From positions 1-54,208 of the forward strand of contig URKQ01000025.1 of the NCBI GenBank assembly GCA_900548455.1: a DNA stretch of 54,208 nt, read 5' to 3'. Of the stretch, positions 34,194 through 41,884 are shown piece by piece. Source of the DNA: an uncultured Clostridium sp. GTDB lineage: Bacteria; Bacillota; Clostridia; Clostridiales; Clostridiaceae. A program made the translations under genes and the position numbers. Position 1 is the stretch's first letter. The number at the start of each line of letters is the position of its first letter. Below the pieces are notes generated by a model. It was given only the letters and a program-made list of their open reading frames with translations, had not been told where the DNA came from and searched no databases.

Positions 34194-34390
34194 TTAAAAA
34201 TCTCCTATTTCTTTTAATTGCCCATTAGTAAAGTTTTTAAATGGTCTTTCTGGATCCTCTGCATATCCCTGTTTGCTTCAAATAAAAATAACCCCTCTGC
34301 AGCTTTTATTATGAATTTATTGTATTTATGATTACCTTTAATCCTATAAACTTCTTTCTTTAATTTATGGACTCTCTTATTATTTATCAT
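34194..34390 (-). pseudogene. Frameshifted small gene, paralogue of the next gene upstream
   Basis: It starts MINNKRVHKLKKEVY, almost the same as MINSKRLNKLKKDVY of the 34380-34733 gene, and its ATG overlaps that gene's end by 11 bases. Near 34270 the frame breaks: the reading after LFLFEA continues naturally only in another frame (GYAEDPERPFKNFTNGQL, ending at the stop at 34194). One missing A in an AAA run would explain it. The uninterrupted ORF as it stands gives about 58 aa with an unnatural tail. It is probably broken, unless frameshifting is programmed. Confidence 0.55.
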
Positions 34391-34733
34391 TCTTCAGCAA
34401 CTCACCTTTCCTCAATGCTCTTTCTACATCTTCTGGAATATGTCCACCTTCAACTCCGTAAGGGTTAGGCTTTGACAAATTAAATATATACATATGTTTT
34501 CTACTGCTAGATATTATTTTAAAGTCATTTATACTGCATTTCGAATAGTCATATACCCTTAAATCACTCGGCATGTAATCAAGTTTCATATATTCATCCA
34601 TAGTTTGGTATACACCAAAATCACCCTTAAATATTCCTTCTTTAGCTACTACAACAAATTCTAATTCTATTTTTATACCTATCTTGTTATACACATCTTT
34701 CTTTAATTTATTTAATCTCTTACTGTTTATCAT
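34380..34733 (-). CDS. Hypothetical protein of the mobile element
   Basis: 117 aa, soluble, basic N-terminus (NSKRLNKLKKDVYNKIGIKI), middle strand-rich part, C-terminus with NPYGVEGGHIPEDVERALRK. No family recognised. It overlaps the upstream 73-aa gene by 14 bases and the downstream frameshifted paralogue by 11, so the three are read from one transcript with coupled translation. The paralogy suggests a local duplication. Confidence 0.6.
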   Translation of the reverse strand: MINSKRLNKLKKDVYNKIGIKIELEFVVVAKEGIFKGDFGVYQTMDEYMKLDYMPSDLRVYDYSKCSINDFKIISSSRKHMYIFNLSKPNPYGVEGGHIPEDVERALRKGELLKNDK

Positions 34734-34941
34734 TAACTAGATCCTCCAGCTCTTGTATTTGCTTTTCTAGTTCATCAACCCTAATGCTATTTAATATAGA
34801 ATTACATGAATATATTATTGTATTAGCTTTCTTAGTATCTATTTCATTATTAGCTATCATATTAGTAATCTTTGCTAATGTTTTTCTTACATCACTAGGG
34901 GTATTCAACTTTAATCTAATTTTCTTCTTTTCTTCACTCAT
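34720..34941 (-). CDS. Small helical phage-type protein
   Basis: 73 aa, two helices: LNTPSDVRKTLAKITNMIAN and NTIIYSCNSILNSIRVDELE, then a coiled-coil end (EKQIQELEDLVND). Proteins of this shape are common in Firmicute prophages just before packaging genes, but no function is known; here no packaging genes follow. GGAGGGG stands before the ATG. It heads a run of overlapping small genes. Confidence 0.65.
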   Translation of the reverse strand: MSEEKKKIRLKLNTPSDVRKTLAKITNMIANNEIDTKKANTIIYSCNSILNSIRVDELEKQIQELEDLVNDKQ

Positions 34942-35049
34942 GGGGGTATACCCCTCCTTTCAAATCCATTAGTACCAACACTTAACCCTCATTTTCAATG
35001 TGTAAAAAGTGAGGAATTTATTAAGTAATCCTCACTTTTAATATGTCTT

Positions 35050-35652
35050 TTAATGTATCAATTTTAGGTTATCATCCAATCTATCTAATGATTGAATCAT
35101 TCCCGTAATCGCTACTGAAACTCCAGTTAATCCACCCCAGGGATTATAGGATCCAATATAGTTATTAATATTATTCTTTATTCCTTCTATAAAACTAATA
35201 TCGTCAAGTCTACTATTAAGAGGTAATACACTATTTATACTCACAATATCTACGTTAGCTTTTTTTAAAGCACCTCTTAAAGCTATAGCTGAAACCCTAT
35301 CATCTCTAAATGCTTCAACTAATTGTGATAATTCTTCATTCTTTAATTCATCAGCACCATATTCAATGAGTTTTATAGTATTAGCTAGTTTTAATTGATA
35401 TGCTTCATCATCAGTTTTTACTTTATTTAAACTTGAAATTTCAGACTTTGCACCATCTAGTATTTCTAAAGCTTTTTTTCTTACTGAACTAGCTTGGCTC
35501 ATAACTTCATTCTGTAATTTAGTAGTTAGCTCTACTTTCCCTTCGTCCGTATAATTCTTGGATTTATTTATTTCTTCAATCTGGTTGTATTTACTTTCTG
35601 CAAAATCTCGAAATCCTTCTAATAGTATTTTAAAATTATTCTTTTTGCTCAT
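35050..35652 (-). CDS. Helical protein of unknown function, paralogue 1
   Basis: 200 aa. The N-terminal half is rich in Lys/Glu helices and probably a coiled coil (about 10-75). The middle segment AYQLKLANTIKLIEYG, then EELSQLVEAFRDD (about 105), matches AFDIKLSNTLKIIESI and EELQELVNPFKDD of the 35900-36451 protein, so they are paralogues. The C-terminal part has a hydrophobic stretch WGGLTGVSVAITGMIQSLD (about 170). No family recognised; both proteins lie in the middle of the element where satellites often carry genes acting on a helper phage. Confidence 0.6.
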   Translation of the reverse strand: MSKKNNFKILLEGFRDFAESKYNQIEEINKSKNYTDEGKVELTTKLQNEVMSQASSVRKKALEILDGAKSEISSLNKVKTDDEAYQLKLANTIKLIEYGADELKNEELSQLVEAFRDDRVSAIALRGALKKANVDIVSINSVLPLNSRLDDISFIEGIKNNINNYIGSYNPWGGLTGVSVAITGMIQSLDRLDDNLKLIH

Positions 35653-35667
35653 ATTACTATCTACCCT

Positions 35668-35856
35668 CTATTCTTTATTACTTTGAAGCTTATCCTGTGT
35701 TAATGTCCCAAAGTGTTTAACATTTCTCAGATGATTAAATCCGTCATTTTGCAAATCTAACGAGTCCCTGAGTTTTGTTCCCTCTACTATTCCTATATAT
35801 TTGCCATTAATATATCTTTCTCCGGTATTAGGGTCCGTATAATCTTTATAATCCAT
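35668..35856 (-). CDS. Small hypothetical protein between the paralogues
   Basis: 62 aa, polar, begins MDYKDYTDPNTGERYINGKY, then IGIVEGTKLRDSLDLQNDGF. It resembles short phage proteins with a single beta-hairpin but is not assigned. AGAGGATG precedes the ATG. It lies 15 bases before the downstream paralogue, in the same transcript. Confidence 0.55.
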   Translation of the reverse strand: MDYKDYTDPNTGERYINGKYIGIVEGTKLRDSLDLQNDGFNHLRNVKHFGTLTQDKLQSNKE

Positions 35857-35899
35857 TATTACCCATCCATCCTCTCGTCTTTATTTTAATAAATCATTT

Positions 35900-36451
35900 T
35901 CAGTTCAATTCTAGCGCAATACTTAAAGCCATTGTATTAGCCTTCATTATATCTCCGGAAAATGTATTAACTATCCTTTTCTCTAGATCATTCAACATAC
36001 TGATATTATGATCTATCTTGTCTATACCAAAAATCTCCTGTATGCCTTTTAAATCACCTTTAACAAATATCCTTCTAAGAATTTTCATTGTTTGATAATC
36101 ATCTTTAAATGGATTTACTAACTCTTGGAGTTCTTCTACATTCATATCTTGACCTATTGACTCAATAATCTTTAAAGTATTACTTAGCTTTATATCAAAT
36201 GCTTGGTCCTTTTCCATTGACTTCTTACCCTTAAGTAATTCATTTTTAGCATTTAGAATAATTCCTACAGCCTCTTTGCTTAATTCCTGTTGTTGCACCT
36301 GTGCATTTCTCTTCTCGGTTTCAATTAAATTATTTTTATAATCTGAAGCATATCTTTCATCTGCATTTATTGCTTTAATAGTTACTTCAATATTGTTTTT
36401 AAGATGAATAAACTTATTAAATACTGCCTTCAATTGTTCTTTGTAATTCAT
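35900..36451 (-). CDS. Helical protein of unknown function, paralogue 2
   Basis: 183 aa, almost wholly helical, with a Gln/Lys-rich coiled coil (KRNAQVQQQELSKEAVG, about 47-63) and the shared core AFDIKLSNTLKIIESI...EELQELVNPFKDD. The C-terminal third (IDKIDHNISMLNDLEKRIVN) diverges from paralogue 1 and ends in a weakly hydrophobic stretch. AAAGGAG precedes the ATG. Confidence 0.6.
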   Translation of the reverse strand: MNYKEQLKAVFNKFIHLKNNIEVTIKAINADERYASDYKNNLIETEKRNAQVQQQELSKEAVGIILNAKNELLKGKKSMEKDQAFDIKLSNTLKIIESIGQDMNVEELQELVNPFKDDYQTMKILRRIFVKGDLKGIQEIFGIDKIDHNISMLNDLEKRIVNTFSGDIMKANTMALSIALELN

Positions 36452-36479
36452 ATCTCTAAATCTCCTTTTAATTTAATAT

Positions 36480-36602
36480 TTATATAACCTGTGCTGCTTT
36501 CTTCTCCCAGTAGCTCTGGTTATAAAGTTTAACTTTATCCTTATTCCTTTTTCTCCAATCACGCATATAGCGGTTGCGTTCCTCTTTAGCTTTATTATCC
36601 AT
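36480..36602 (-). CDS. 40-aa basic phage-type peptide
   Basis: A short ORF (40 aa) with an excellent AGGAGGTG ribosome site 7 bases before its ATG. Sequence plan: EERNRYMRDWRKRNKDK then LYNQSYWEKK, a highly basic, aromatic helix. Similar tiny RNxYMRxWRxxN proteins are common in phages and may bind nucleic acid. It is the first gene downstream of the terminator-free leader at 36603-36700. Confidence 0.65.
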   Translation of the reverse strand: MDNKAKEERNRYMRDWRKRNKDKVKLYNQSYWEKKAAQVI

Positions 36603-36701
36603 AACACTTCACCTCCTGGGGTATAAGCCTTTTATGGACTTGCTTAGGTCTTATACAATTATTGGGGGATAATTATATATTTAAGCCTTATTTAGGGTAA
36701 G

Positions 36702-36759
36702 AAAAAAGCCACGATAAAAACTGACTCCTCACATTTGAGGTATCAATAATTACCGTGGC
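36702..36759 (-). terminator. Terminator inside the element
   Basis: GCCACG/CGTGGC closes a structure that also contains CCTCA-CATT-TGAGG; on the minus strand TTTTTTCTT follows. It divides the small-gene block, ending the 36878-38141 transcript before the 36602 gene. Confidence 0.75.
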
Positions 36760-36877
36760 ATTAGCCTTCCAACTTATAAAAGTTAGGGTTTAAATATTAT
36801 CTTTTTCTTAATCTTATTATACTACTTTTAATGCTAATCGTACATATGCATATGTATATTAAGTTTTGTACAATTTT

Positions 36878-37021
36878 CTACTCAATTTCTATATATACTC
36901 TAAAGAACTCACCTTCTTTATAAGTTTTGCTTATCTGTTTAATACTATTACCCTTTGACAATTGACTTAGGATCCTTATCTTATCACTTTCATTTTTATA
37001 ACTCAATTTTATCTTAACCAT
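36878..37021 (-). CDS. 47-aa small protein
   Basis: It begins at an ATG that overlaps the stop of the upstream gene as TAATG (37019-37023), a classic coupling overlap. The protein is KLSYKNESDKIRILSQLSKG followed by SIKQISKTYKEGEFFRVYIE. Small proteins of this shape are frequent in Gram-positive phages; function unknown. Too short to be found by usual length cut-offs but well supported by the coupling. Confidence 0.6.
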   Translation of the reverse strand: MVKIKLSYKNESDKIRILSQLSKGNSIKQISKTYKEGEFFRVYIEIE

Positions 37022-37344
37022 TAGATTATTCCTCCAATATCATAGCCACCTATACTTTTTGCAAAGTTTAAATTAGTCGCTCCAGCTTTTACACCTTCTT
37101 TAAAATAAAACTTACATAATACATTACTCAATGCAACCATATTAGTAAAATAAGCATCTAATTGCTTATTTTGTTCTTCATTAATTCCTTCACTTAGCTT
37201 ATTATATAAATCATCTGCAACTCGTTGTAATGCTATGTACGCTTTATCTGCATTTTCAAAATTATATTGTCGACCTTCCTGGATGTGATCATATTCATTC
37301 TTTATTATATTATTTACTAATTCCTTAACTTCTTCATATTTCAT
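37021..37344 (-). CDS. Hypothetical helical protein
   Basis: 107 aa, helical and acidic: YEEVKELVNNIIKNEYDHIQ at the start and YFTNMVALSNVLCKFYFKEG, VKAGATNLNFAKSIGG towards the end. The final 'F..G...G' helix recalls small proteins found in integrative elements, but no family is claimed. AAAGGAG before the ATG. It is coupled to the 47-aa gene downstream. Confidence 0.55.
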   Translation of the reverse strand: MKYEEVKELVNNIIKNEYDHIQEGRQYNFENADKAYIALQRVADDLYNKLSEGINEEQNKQLDAYFTNMVALSNVLCKFYFKEGVKAGATNLNFAKSIGGYDIGGII

Positions 37345-37373
37345 AATTCATTATCTCCTTTATACTTGATTAA

Positions 37374-37593
37374 TTGGAGCTTATAGGATACTCTTAAATT
37401 GCTTGGTTTAATTGGAGTATCCTATTGGAGCTCTACTGGTGGATGAGCTGTCGCTTGTCCACCTTAACTTTTTTAACACTCTCACGCATGAGAATACTAA
37501 CAATAACTAACACGTAATACTGTGATTGACCTTAACATTTCTTAACATATTTTATTGAAGTTATATCGTAACAGCATGTTAGTATTAGTTAGT
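37374..37593. other. Structured non-coding region with repeats
   Basis: Seen here: three ATTGGAG copies near 37372-37430; a stem TAGGATACTC/GAGTATCCTA; an 11-bp hairpin GGTGGATGAGC-TGTC-GCTTGTCCACC at 37437-37462; and an inverted pair ACTAACAATAACTAAC (37496-37511) and GTTAGTATTAGTTAGT (37578-37593). No T-tract follows, so these are not simple terminators. They may be protein sites or part of a replication or regulatory region. Confidence 0.4.
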
Positions 37594-37801
37594 CTAAAAA
37601 CCTTATGCATTCATAGGGTATTAATTCAATTTTCCCCTCTTCAAGCTCTATAATTCCCTTTAGCTCTCCTTCGCTATTCCATCCATGAAACCAACCATTA
37701 TACCAAGTTTCATCTTCTCCCATTTTAGCTCTACCTGGCCCTATTGAATTAATATCTAAAGTTAAATGTATTTCTACTTTTCTTAAATTCTCTCTTTTCA
37801 T
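37589..37801 (-). CDS. Hypothetical 70-aa protein
   Basis: Starts MKRENLRKVEIHLTLDINSI, then a Gly/Trp-rich centre ETWYNGWFHGWNSEGELKG and an acidic end IELIPYECIRFLD. The beta-rich pattern looks like a small binding domain. The ATG at 37801 is preferred because AAAGGTG lies 9 bases upstream; an in-frame GTG at 37813 lies inside that site. No family recognised. It is the first gene after the iteron region, so it could be controlled by it. Confidence 0.5.
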   Translation of the reverse strand: MKRENLRKVEIHLTLDINSIGPGRAKMGEDETWYNGWFHGWNSEGELKGIIELEEGKIELIPYECIRFLD

Positions 37802-37834
37802 TTCTGTTATCACCTTTCTACACTATTAATAGTT

Positions 37835-38113
37835 ACTTTTACCTAATCATAATTAATTTAGGAATTAGGTAAAACTTTTAAACATTTAGCTATTTTACTA
37901 CATTTGAAGCTATTTTATTTTTACCTAATTCTAGGTAAAAGTTTACGTAAATATTTTTATAATTTCCAGTTACAATAAATCCATGAAATATACTTTTGCT
38001 TAAATTTCTACCTAATACTAGGTAAGTATATATATATTGATATATAAGGCTTTATAGGTATTATTTATTACTTTTACCTAAATTCCTAAGTGTTAAGTTT
38101 TTTAGGTAAAAGT
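37835..38113. other. Iteron-like repeat cluster, probable replication origin of the element
   Basis: Eight half-sites of the type ACTTTTACCTAA(T) occur in about 280 bases, in paired inverted orientation: 37835-37847 and 37864-37876; a palindrome at 37919-37940 (TTTTACCTA-ATTC-TAGGTAAAA); a shorter one at 38009-38024; 38070-38082 and 38102-38113. The cluster lies directly downstream of the Prim-Pol/AAA replication gene and is very AT-rich, the usual layout of a satellite or plasmid origin. Confidence 0.6.
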
Positions 38114-38141
38114 ATATAAATCATGGGTTTTATATTTCCAA

Positions 38142-40052
38142 TTATAATCCTTCATAAATATAACTGTGTTTATCTTTTTTTAATGACGCATTATCCACCA
38201 TATTTTTTAACACTGCTCTTAGATCATTTATAAAACTCCTAGCTGAAATATCATAAATATTATTTATAACAGCCTTAACATCATCAAATTTAAAACCATT
38301 TCTATTTAATTTTCCTTCCTGGACTGCATAAAGAATTTTATTTTCTATATCCAGCTTTCTTTTATCTGGTGTGAGCTTCATATCAGTACCATTAAAATCT
38401 GTTTTAGTGTCCAATCTTTCGGTTACTATTTCAGATTTATCTTTTCCAATTTTAAAGTTTAGTGTATAGTACTTATATCCTTCATTTCCATGCCTATAGG
38501 GCCCCTTTATTAACTTAATAGGTTTTGCTTCGCTGTCTAATTCTTCATCTGATTTATTAATATCTTGCTTTTCTTCTTCATCAAATTTTTCTAAAAGTAT
38601 AATACTATCTGCAAATCTTGAAATTGCACTTGATCCAGAAATATTATTTATCTTCTTAATTTCCTTCATTCTGTTGTTATGATGAAGAATTAGTACAGAG
38701 GTATTATATTTCCTAACTAATAGCTTTAGCTCTTTAAAAAACTCTCCTACTTCATCACCTTTAGTTATATCCCCATCAAATATATAAGACAGAGGATCCA
38801 GCACTAGCAACTTAGGTTTATATTTATCTAATTCTTTCTCCAGTAATTCAAAGTCCTTTTTCCATTGAAATGTATCAATGCTGCTATCATAAATAAATGT
38901 GATTATATCATTTAACACTGATATATCATTTATTCCTCTGCCCTTAAGCAAGTTAATAAATCTATTTCTTGTGTCAAATTCCGTTGATATAAATAATACT
39001 TTTCCTTTTTTAAGAACTGTATGACCCATTGAAGTTGTTCCAGTAGCTACCCCTATAGCTATATCAATAGCAACATAGGTCTTAAATGTTTTAGGATCCC
39101 CAGATATTAGATTTATCCCATTTTCATATAAAAGTCTGTTTATTATGAATCCATATTCTTTAATTGGTTCTTTTTCTATTGAATCTGCTAAAGGCATAAA
39201 TTTAACATCTCTTTTATGGTCTTCTGCATCATTTGCTATCTTTCTATAAACGCTCTCAGCAGTTTTTAAAAATCCTTCTTCTGGTTCTGCAAAATACTCT
39301 GTATTAACCATTAATGCTAAAGCTTTTATTGCATAGAAGTCCTTAATGTTATGCTGCTTTGCATATTGGAAAAGTGTTTTATTTAATGCATTATTACGTC
39401 CTTCTCCTTCTACCATTCCTTTAAGTGGAAGAAACATATCATCCAGAGGATCTATATCAATTTTCTCTTTTAGGTTTTTACCCTTTAGTAATTGCTTTAA
39501 TGCTTCAGGCATTTCTTCAATTTCGCCATCATTGATAACTTTATACTCTAGGATCTTTCCTTCTAATTTTCTAGTACTATAAGCTATAGGAGCTTGTCCC
39601 CCATCATTTCTAACGTCAACACCGCTCAAAATACCAGCAACGTTTTTAACGCCTTCGACATACTTAAAATATAAATGCTTCCCTCCTCTAGGTGTTTCAA
39701 TAGTTAACGTTGCTCTGATAGTTTCTATATCATCCCATTCTAAAGTATCAAGCATCCAATCAGTAAATGTATCTACACCATTAACCCCATCCTTATGATT
39801 AATATCTAAGTCTACTATTGTAATTCCACTTTTTTCACCTGTGAGAAGACCATAACCAGTAATTGTTCCTTTTTTATTCTCTCCCTTGCGATTAACCCAA
39901 TTGAAAAATTTTCTATCTAAGCCATCTATGGATTTAACCCAATTAACTTCTTCGCTCCATAAACAGTACGGTTGTTTTGAGTGCCCTGTTAGTGGAACCA
40001 ACGGAAGTAAATTGTATTGCTGTACCAGTTTCTTAAGTTCTTCATTTTGCAT
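38142..40052 (-). CDS. Prim-Pol / AAA-25 helicase replication protein
   Basis: 636 aa. Residues 1-200 are a primase-polymerase domain: GYGLLTGEKSGITIVDLDIN with the D-x-D metal pair and TPRGGKHLYFKY. Residues 290-520 are a RecA-like AAA-25/RepA-type helicase: Walker A variant NLISGDPKTFKT, Walker B KLLVLDPLSYIFDG, VLILHHNNR and SGSSAISRFADSIILLE. The C-terminus (about 560-636) is probably a winged helix for DNA binding (NGFKFDDVKAVINNIYDI). Such fused proteins start replication of satellites, phages and plasmids. An AGGTGATT site precedes the ATG. Adjacent to the iterons. Confidence 0.88.
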   Translation of the reverse strand: MQNEELKKLVQQYNLLPLVPLTGHSKQPYCLWSEEVNWVKSIDGLDRKFFNWVNRKGENKKGTITGYGLLTGEKSGITIVDLDINHKDGVNGVDTFTDWMLDTLEWDDIETIRATLTIETPRGGKHLYFKYVEGVKNVAGILSGVDVRNDGGQAPIAYSTRKLEGKILEYKVINDGEIEEMPEALKQLLKGKNLKEKIDIDPLDDMFLPLKGMVEGEGRNNALNKTLFQYAKQHNIKDFYAIKALALMVNTEYFAEPEEGFLKTAESVYRKIANDAEDHKRDVKFMPLADSIEKEPIKEYGFIINRLLYENGINLISGDPKTFKTYVAIDIAIGVATGTTSMGHTVLKKGKVLFISTEFDTRNRFINLLKGRGINDISVLNDIITFIYDSSIDTFQWKKDFELLEKELDKYKPKLLVLDPLSYIFDGDITKGDEVGEFFKELKLLVRKYNTSVLILHHNNRMKEIKKINNISGSSAISRFADSIILLEKFDEEEKQDINKSDEELDSEAKPIKLIKGPYRHGNEGYKYYTLNFKIGKDKSEIVTERLDTKTDFNGTDMKLTPDKRKLDIENKILYAVQEGKLNRNGFKFDDVKAVINNIYDISARSFINDLRAVLKNMVDNASLKKDKHSYIYEGL

Positions 40053-40060
40053 GTAATCAC

Positions 40061-40162
40061 CTACTTAAAAGCCATTTTGAAGTGTCTTAATCCTTCAAGA
40101 GAAGGACTTTTCTTTAGTTCTTTGCATAGATCCATATAATAGTTTAAAATTCTTATGTTCAT
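40061..40162 (-). CDS. 33-aa peptide before the replication gene
   Basis: A short ORF with GGGGGG 8 bases upstream of its ATG and only 8 bases between its stop and the replication gene start; its end supplies the AGGTG ribosome site of that gene. It encodes LNYYMDLCKELKKSPSLEGL. It may be a leader peptide or a real small protein. Confidence 0.45.
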   Translation of the reverse strand: MNIRILNYYMDLCKELKKSPSLEGLRHFKMAFK

Positions 40163-40175
40163 AAATATTCCCCCC

Positions 40176-40409
40176 TTAATACAGGTCATTGTTATTAATC
40201 ATATTATCAAGCCATTGGTCTACTTTACTTATCACTACATATTTATTTCTTCCTATACGAACAACTGGAGCATCCTTTCTTCTCATAAGTTCTTTAGCCT
40301 TATTCTCTGAAATACCTAGTAATGCAGCTAAGTATTTATAATTTCTTAATTTCTGTTCTAGAACTTCATTATGTGCGTCTATTCTCTCTTGCAATGTCTT
40401 ACTTTCCAT
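40176..40409 (-). CDS. Excisionase-like helix-turn-helix protein
   Basis: 77 aa. Residues 22-70 form a MerR/Xis-type winged HTH (HTH_17): YKYLAALLGISENKAKELMR, then APVVRIGRNKYVVISKVDQW. Xis proteins of this fold direct excision by tyrosine integrases; this is its most likely job here, though the gene lies 1.5 kb from int. The N-terminal 20 residues are helical. GGAGGAAG precedes the ATG. Confidence 0.7.
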   Translation of the reverse strand: MESKTLQERIDAHNEVLEQKLRNYKYLAALLGISENKAKELMRRKDAPVVRIGRNKYVVISKVDQWLDNMINNNDLY

Positions 40410-40424
40410 TAATCTACTTCCTCC

Positions 40425-40637
40425 TTACTCACAATAAAACTCAACTATACCTTTAACAGTTATTTTCTCCATGCCTATATACACCCTAAGAATGTTTACA
40501 CTATCTATAAGAGCTTTAAGCTCTGTATAGCTTGGACACTCTTTATACTTTCTATACTTACCACTCTTCCATTCTTTAATGAAACTATCTGTGGCCCATT
40601 CAATGTGTATATCAAAATCATCAATCAAATGATCCAT
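40425..40637 (-). CDS. Hypothetical small protein
   Basis: 70 aa: DDFDIHIEWATDSFIKEWKS, then KYRKYKECPSYTELKALIDS, ending GIVEFYCE. Mixed helix and strand, no recognised family. GAGGTAG precedes the ATG; 15 bases to the excisionase-like gene, so it belongs to the early operon driven from the repressor side. Confidence 0.5.
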   Translation of the reverse strand: MDHLIDDFDIHIEWATDSFIKEWKSGKYRKYKECPSYTELKALIDSVNILRVYIGMEKITVKGIVEFYCE

Positions 40638-40653
40638 GTCACTACCTCATTTC

Positions 40654-40884
40654 TTACTTACCATGCACTGCTAGTTTGTAGCTATCACTTAGTATAATCT
40701 TTAGATTCTCCTGGTGTATATGCAACATCTTTCCTAATACAGCTACAGTGTCACCATAAACATTTACAATATTATTGCCACACAGAATAGCTTCTTGGAT
40801 TGTTATGGCCATACTCTCTAAATCTTTAGCTATTATTTGCTCTTCTTCAAGTCTACTTAACAATTCACTATATTTATCTTCCAT
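40654..40884 (-). CDS. Hypothetical small helical protein
   Basis: 76 aa, helical: KYSELLSRLEEEQIIAKDLE followed by SMAITIQEAILCGN and MLHIHQENLKIILSDSY. AAGGAG lies 2-7 bases before the ATG. It is 17 bases upstream of the 70-aa gene. No family recognised; position suggests an early gene of the element. Confidence 0.5.
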   Translation of the reverse strand: MEDKYSELLSRLEEEQIIAKDLESMAITIQEAILCGNNIVNVYGDTVAVLGKMLHIHQENLKIILSDSYKLAVHGK

Positions 40885-41005
40885 ACATAACTCCTTATAA
40901 AAATATTTTTGAAAAGTTTCAGATACTTCTCTTTTGCCTTACTATGTGAAGCCACTTAGATATGTTTTAAAAAGATTTGTTCCTCAATATGAAATGTTAT
41001 AAGTA

Positions 41006-41218
41006 CTATTCTTCATCTGAGAAGAATAAAGCTGGTACATTAGAATTTAATGCTGCGGCTATAGCCACCATCTGTCCGAAACTTAAACTTGTATAATTAC
41101 CTTTTTCTACAGCAACAATAGTACTTGGAGATATACCAACTGAAAATTCGTTGATTAACTTATCTCTTAATTGTTTTTGGGTAAGCCCCATTTTAATTCT
41201 TGCAATTTTTACATTCAT
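41006..41218 (-). CDS. XRE-family Cro-like regulator
   Basis: A 70-aa helix-turn-helix protein: KIARIKMGLTQKQLRDKLIN, SPSTIVAVEKGNYTSLSFGQ and VAIAAALNSNVPALFFSDEE. Its size and divergent position next to a larger XRE protein are those of Cro. GAGGTGAA precedes the ATG. It starts the leftward (replication) operon and is expected to antagonise the repressor at the shared operators. Confidence 0.85.
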   Translation of the reverse strand: MNVKIARIKMGLTQKQLRDKLINEFSVGISPSTIVAVEKGNYTSLSFGQMVAIAAALNSNVPALFFSDEE

Positions 41219-41237
41219 TATCTTTCACCTCTTTATG

Positions 41238-41324
41238 GATATTTTTTATCGGTTTAACTACATATTATAGATAATTTTTATCCATGTCAATAGTTTTATA
41301 AACTTTTTATAGATATTTTTTATC
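41238..41324. promoter_or_regulatory. Repressor/Cro operator region with three palindromes
   Basis: Three 13-bp sites, GATATTTTTTATC at 41238-41250, GATAATTTTTATC at 41270-41282 and GATATTTTTTATC at 41312-41324, share GATA-N5-ATC symmetry. A minus-strand promoter (TTGACA at 41285-41290 and TATAAT at 41264-41269, 15-base spacer) has the middle site in its spacer, and a plus-strand TATATT at about 41333 serves the repressor. Confidence 0.65.
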
Positions 41325-41357
41325 GGTTGTGTTATATTCTAAAATAGAGGTGATTAT

Positions 41358-41849
41358 ATGAAATATAAGGTTTTAGGTGAGAATATAAAACATTTTAGAA
41401 AGAACTTAAGACTTACACAAAAAGAACTTGGAAATAAAATTTTAAAATCAGAAATATCAATACGAAAATATGAGAGTGGAATAAGCAACATACCTCCAGC
41501 AACTCTTATAGATATATGTAATGTATTAAAAATATCACCATATGATCTACTAGGCTCTGATTTAACTGCATACATCAATGATAATGGTGATATACATGAC
41601 CTATTGGATAAATCCTATTTTATTAAAACTGATGAAAACCGTAAGAATTATTCACTGGAACAATATATGTATACACTTGGATATGAAATCATAAAGGATA
41701 TGTCTGAAGGAGACTTAATTCTTAAAGCTCCAGAGGGTGAATATGAAATAACAATGAATGATTTAAATGATCTTACAAGTAGCACTGATTCATTTATCAA
41801 GTTTAAAATATCTGAAATTATAAATAAAAGTAGAAAAATAGGAAAATAG
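41358..41849 (+). CDS. XRE-family repressor (CI-like)
   Basis: 163 aa. Residues 5-62 form an XRE HTH (GENIKHFRKNLRLTQKELGN, SEISIRKYESGISNIPPATL). The rest (DLLDKSYFIKTDENRKNYSL and a C-terminal helical end) is a dimerisation or signal-receiving part; no Ser-Lys LexA protease motif was seen, so release may depend on an antirepressor rather than RecA. GAGGTG precedes the ATG. Divergent from the Cro-like gene across the operators. Confidence 0.82.
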   Translation: MKYKVLGENIKHFRKNLRLTQKELGNKILKSEISIRKYESGISNIPPATLIDICNVLKISPYDLLGSDLTAYINDNGDIHDLLDKSYFIKTDENRKNYSLEQYMYTLGYEIIKDMSEGDLILKAPEGEYEITMNDLNDLTSSTDSFIKFKISEIINKSRKIGK

Positions 41850-41884
41850 GAAAATAAAAAAGCTTCGACATGATGTAGAACCCT

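Noticed and set aside
36702..36759. An RNA gene in the element's non-coding gap
   Set aside because: The structure ends in a T run on the minus strand and lies after the small-gene operon, so an ordinary terminator explains it.
37835..38113. A CRISPR array
   Set aside because: The repeats are short (about 12 bases), in both orientations and irregularly spaced; there are no unique spacers of constant length and no cas genes.
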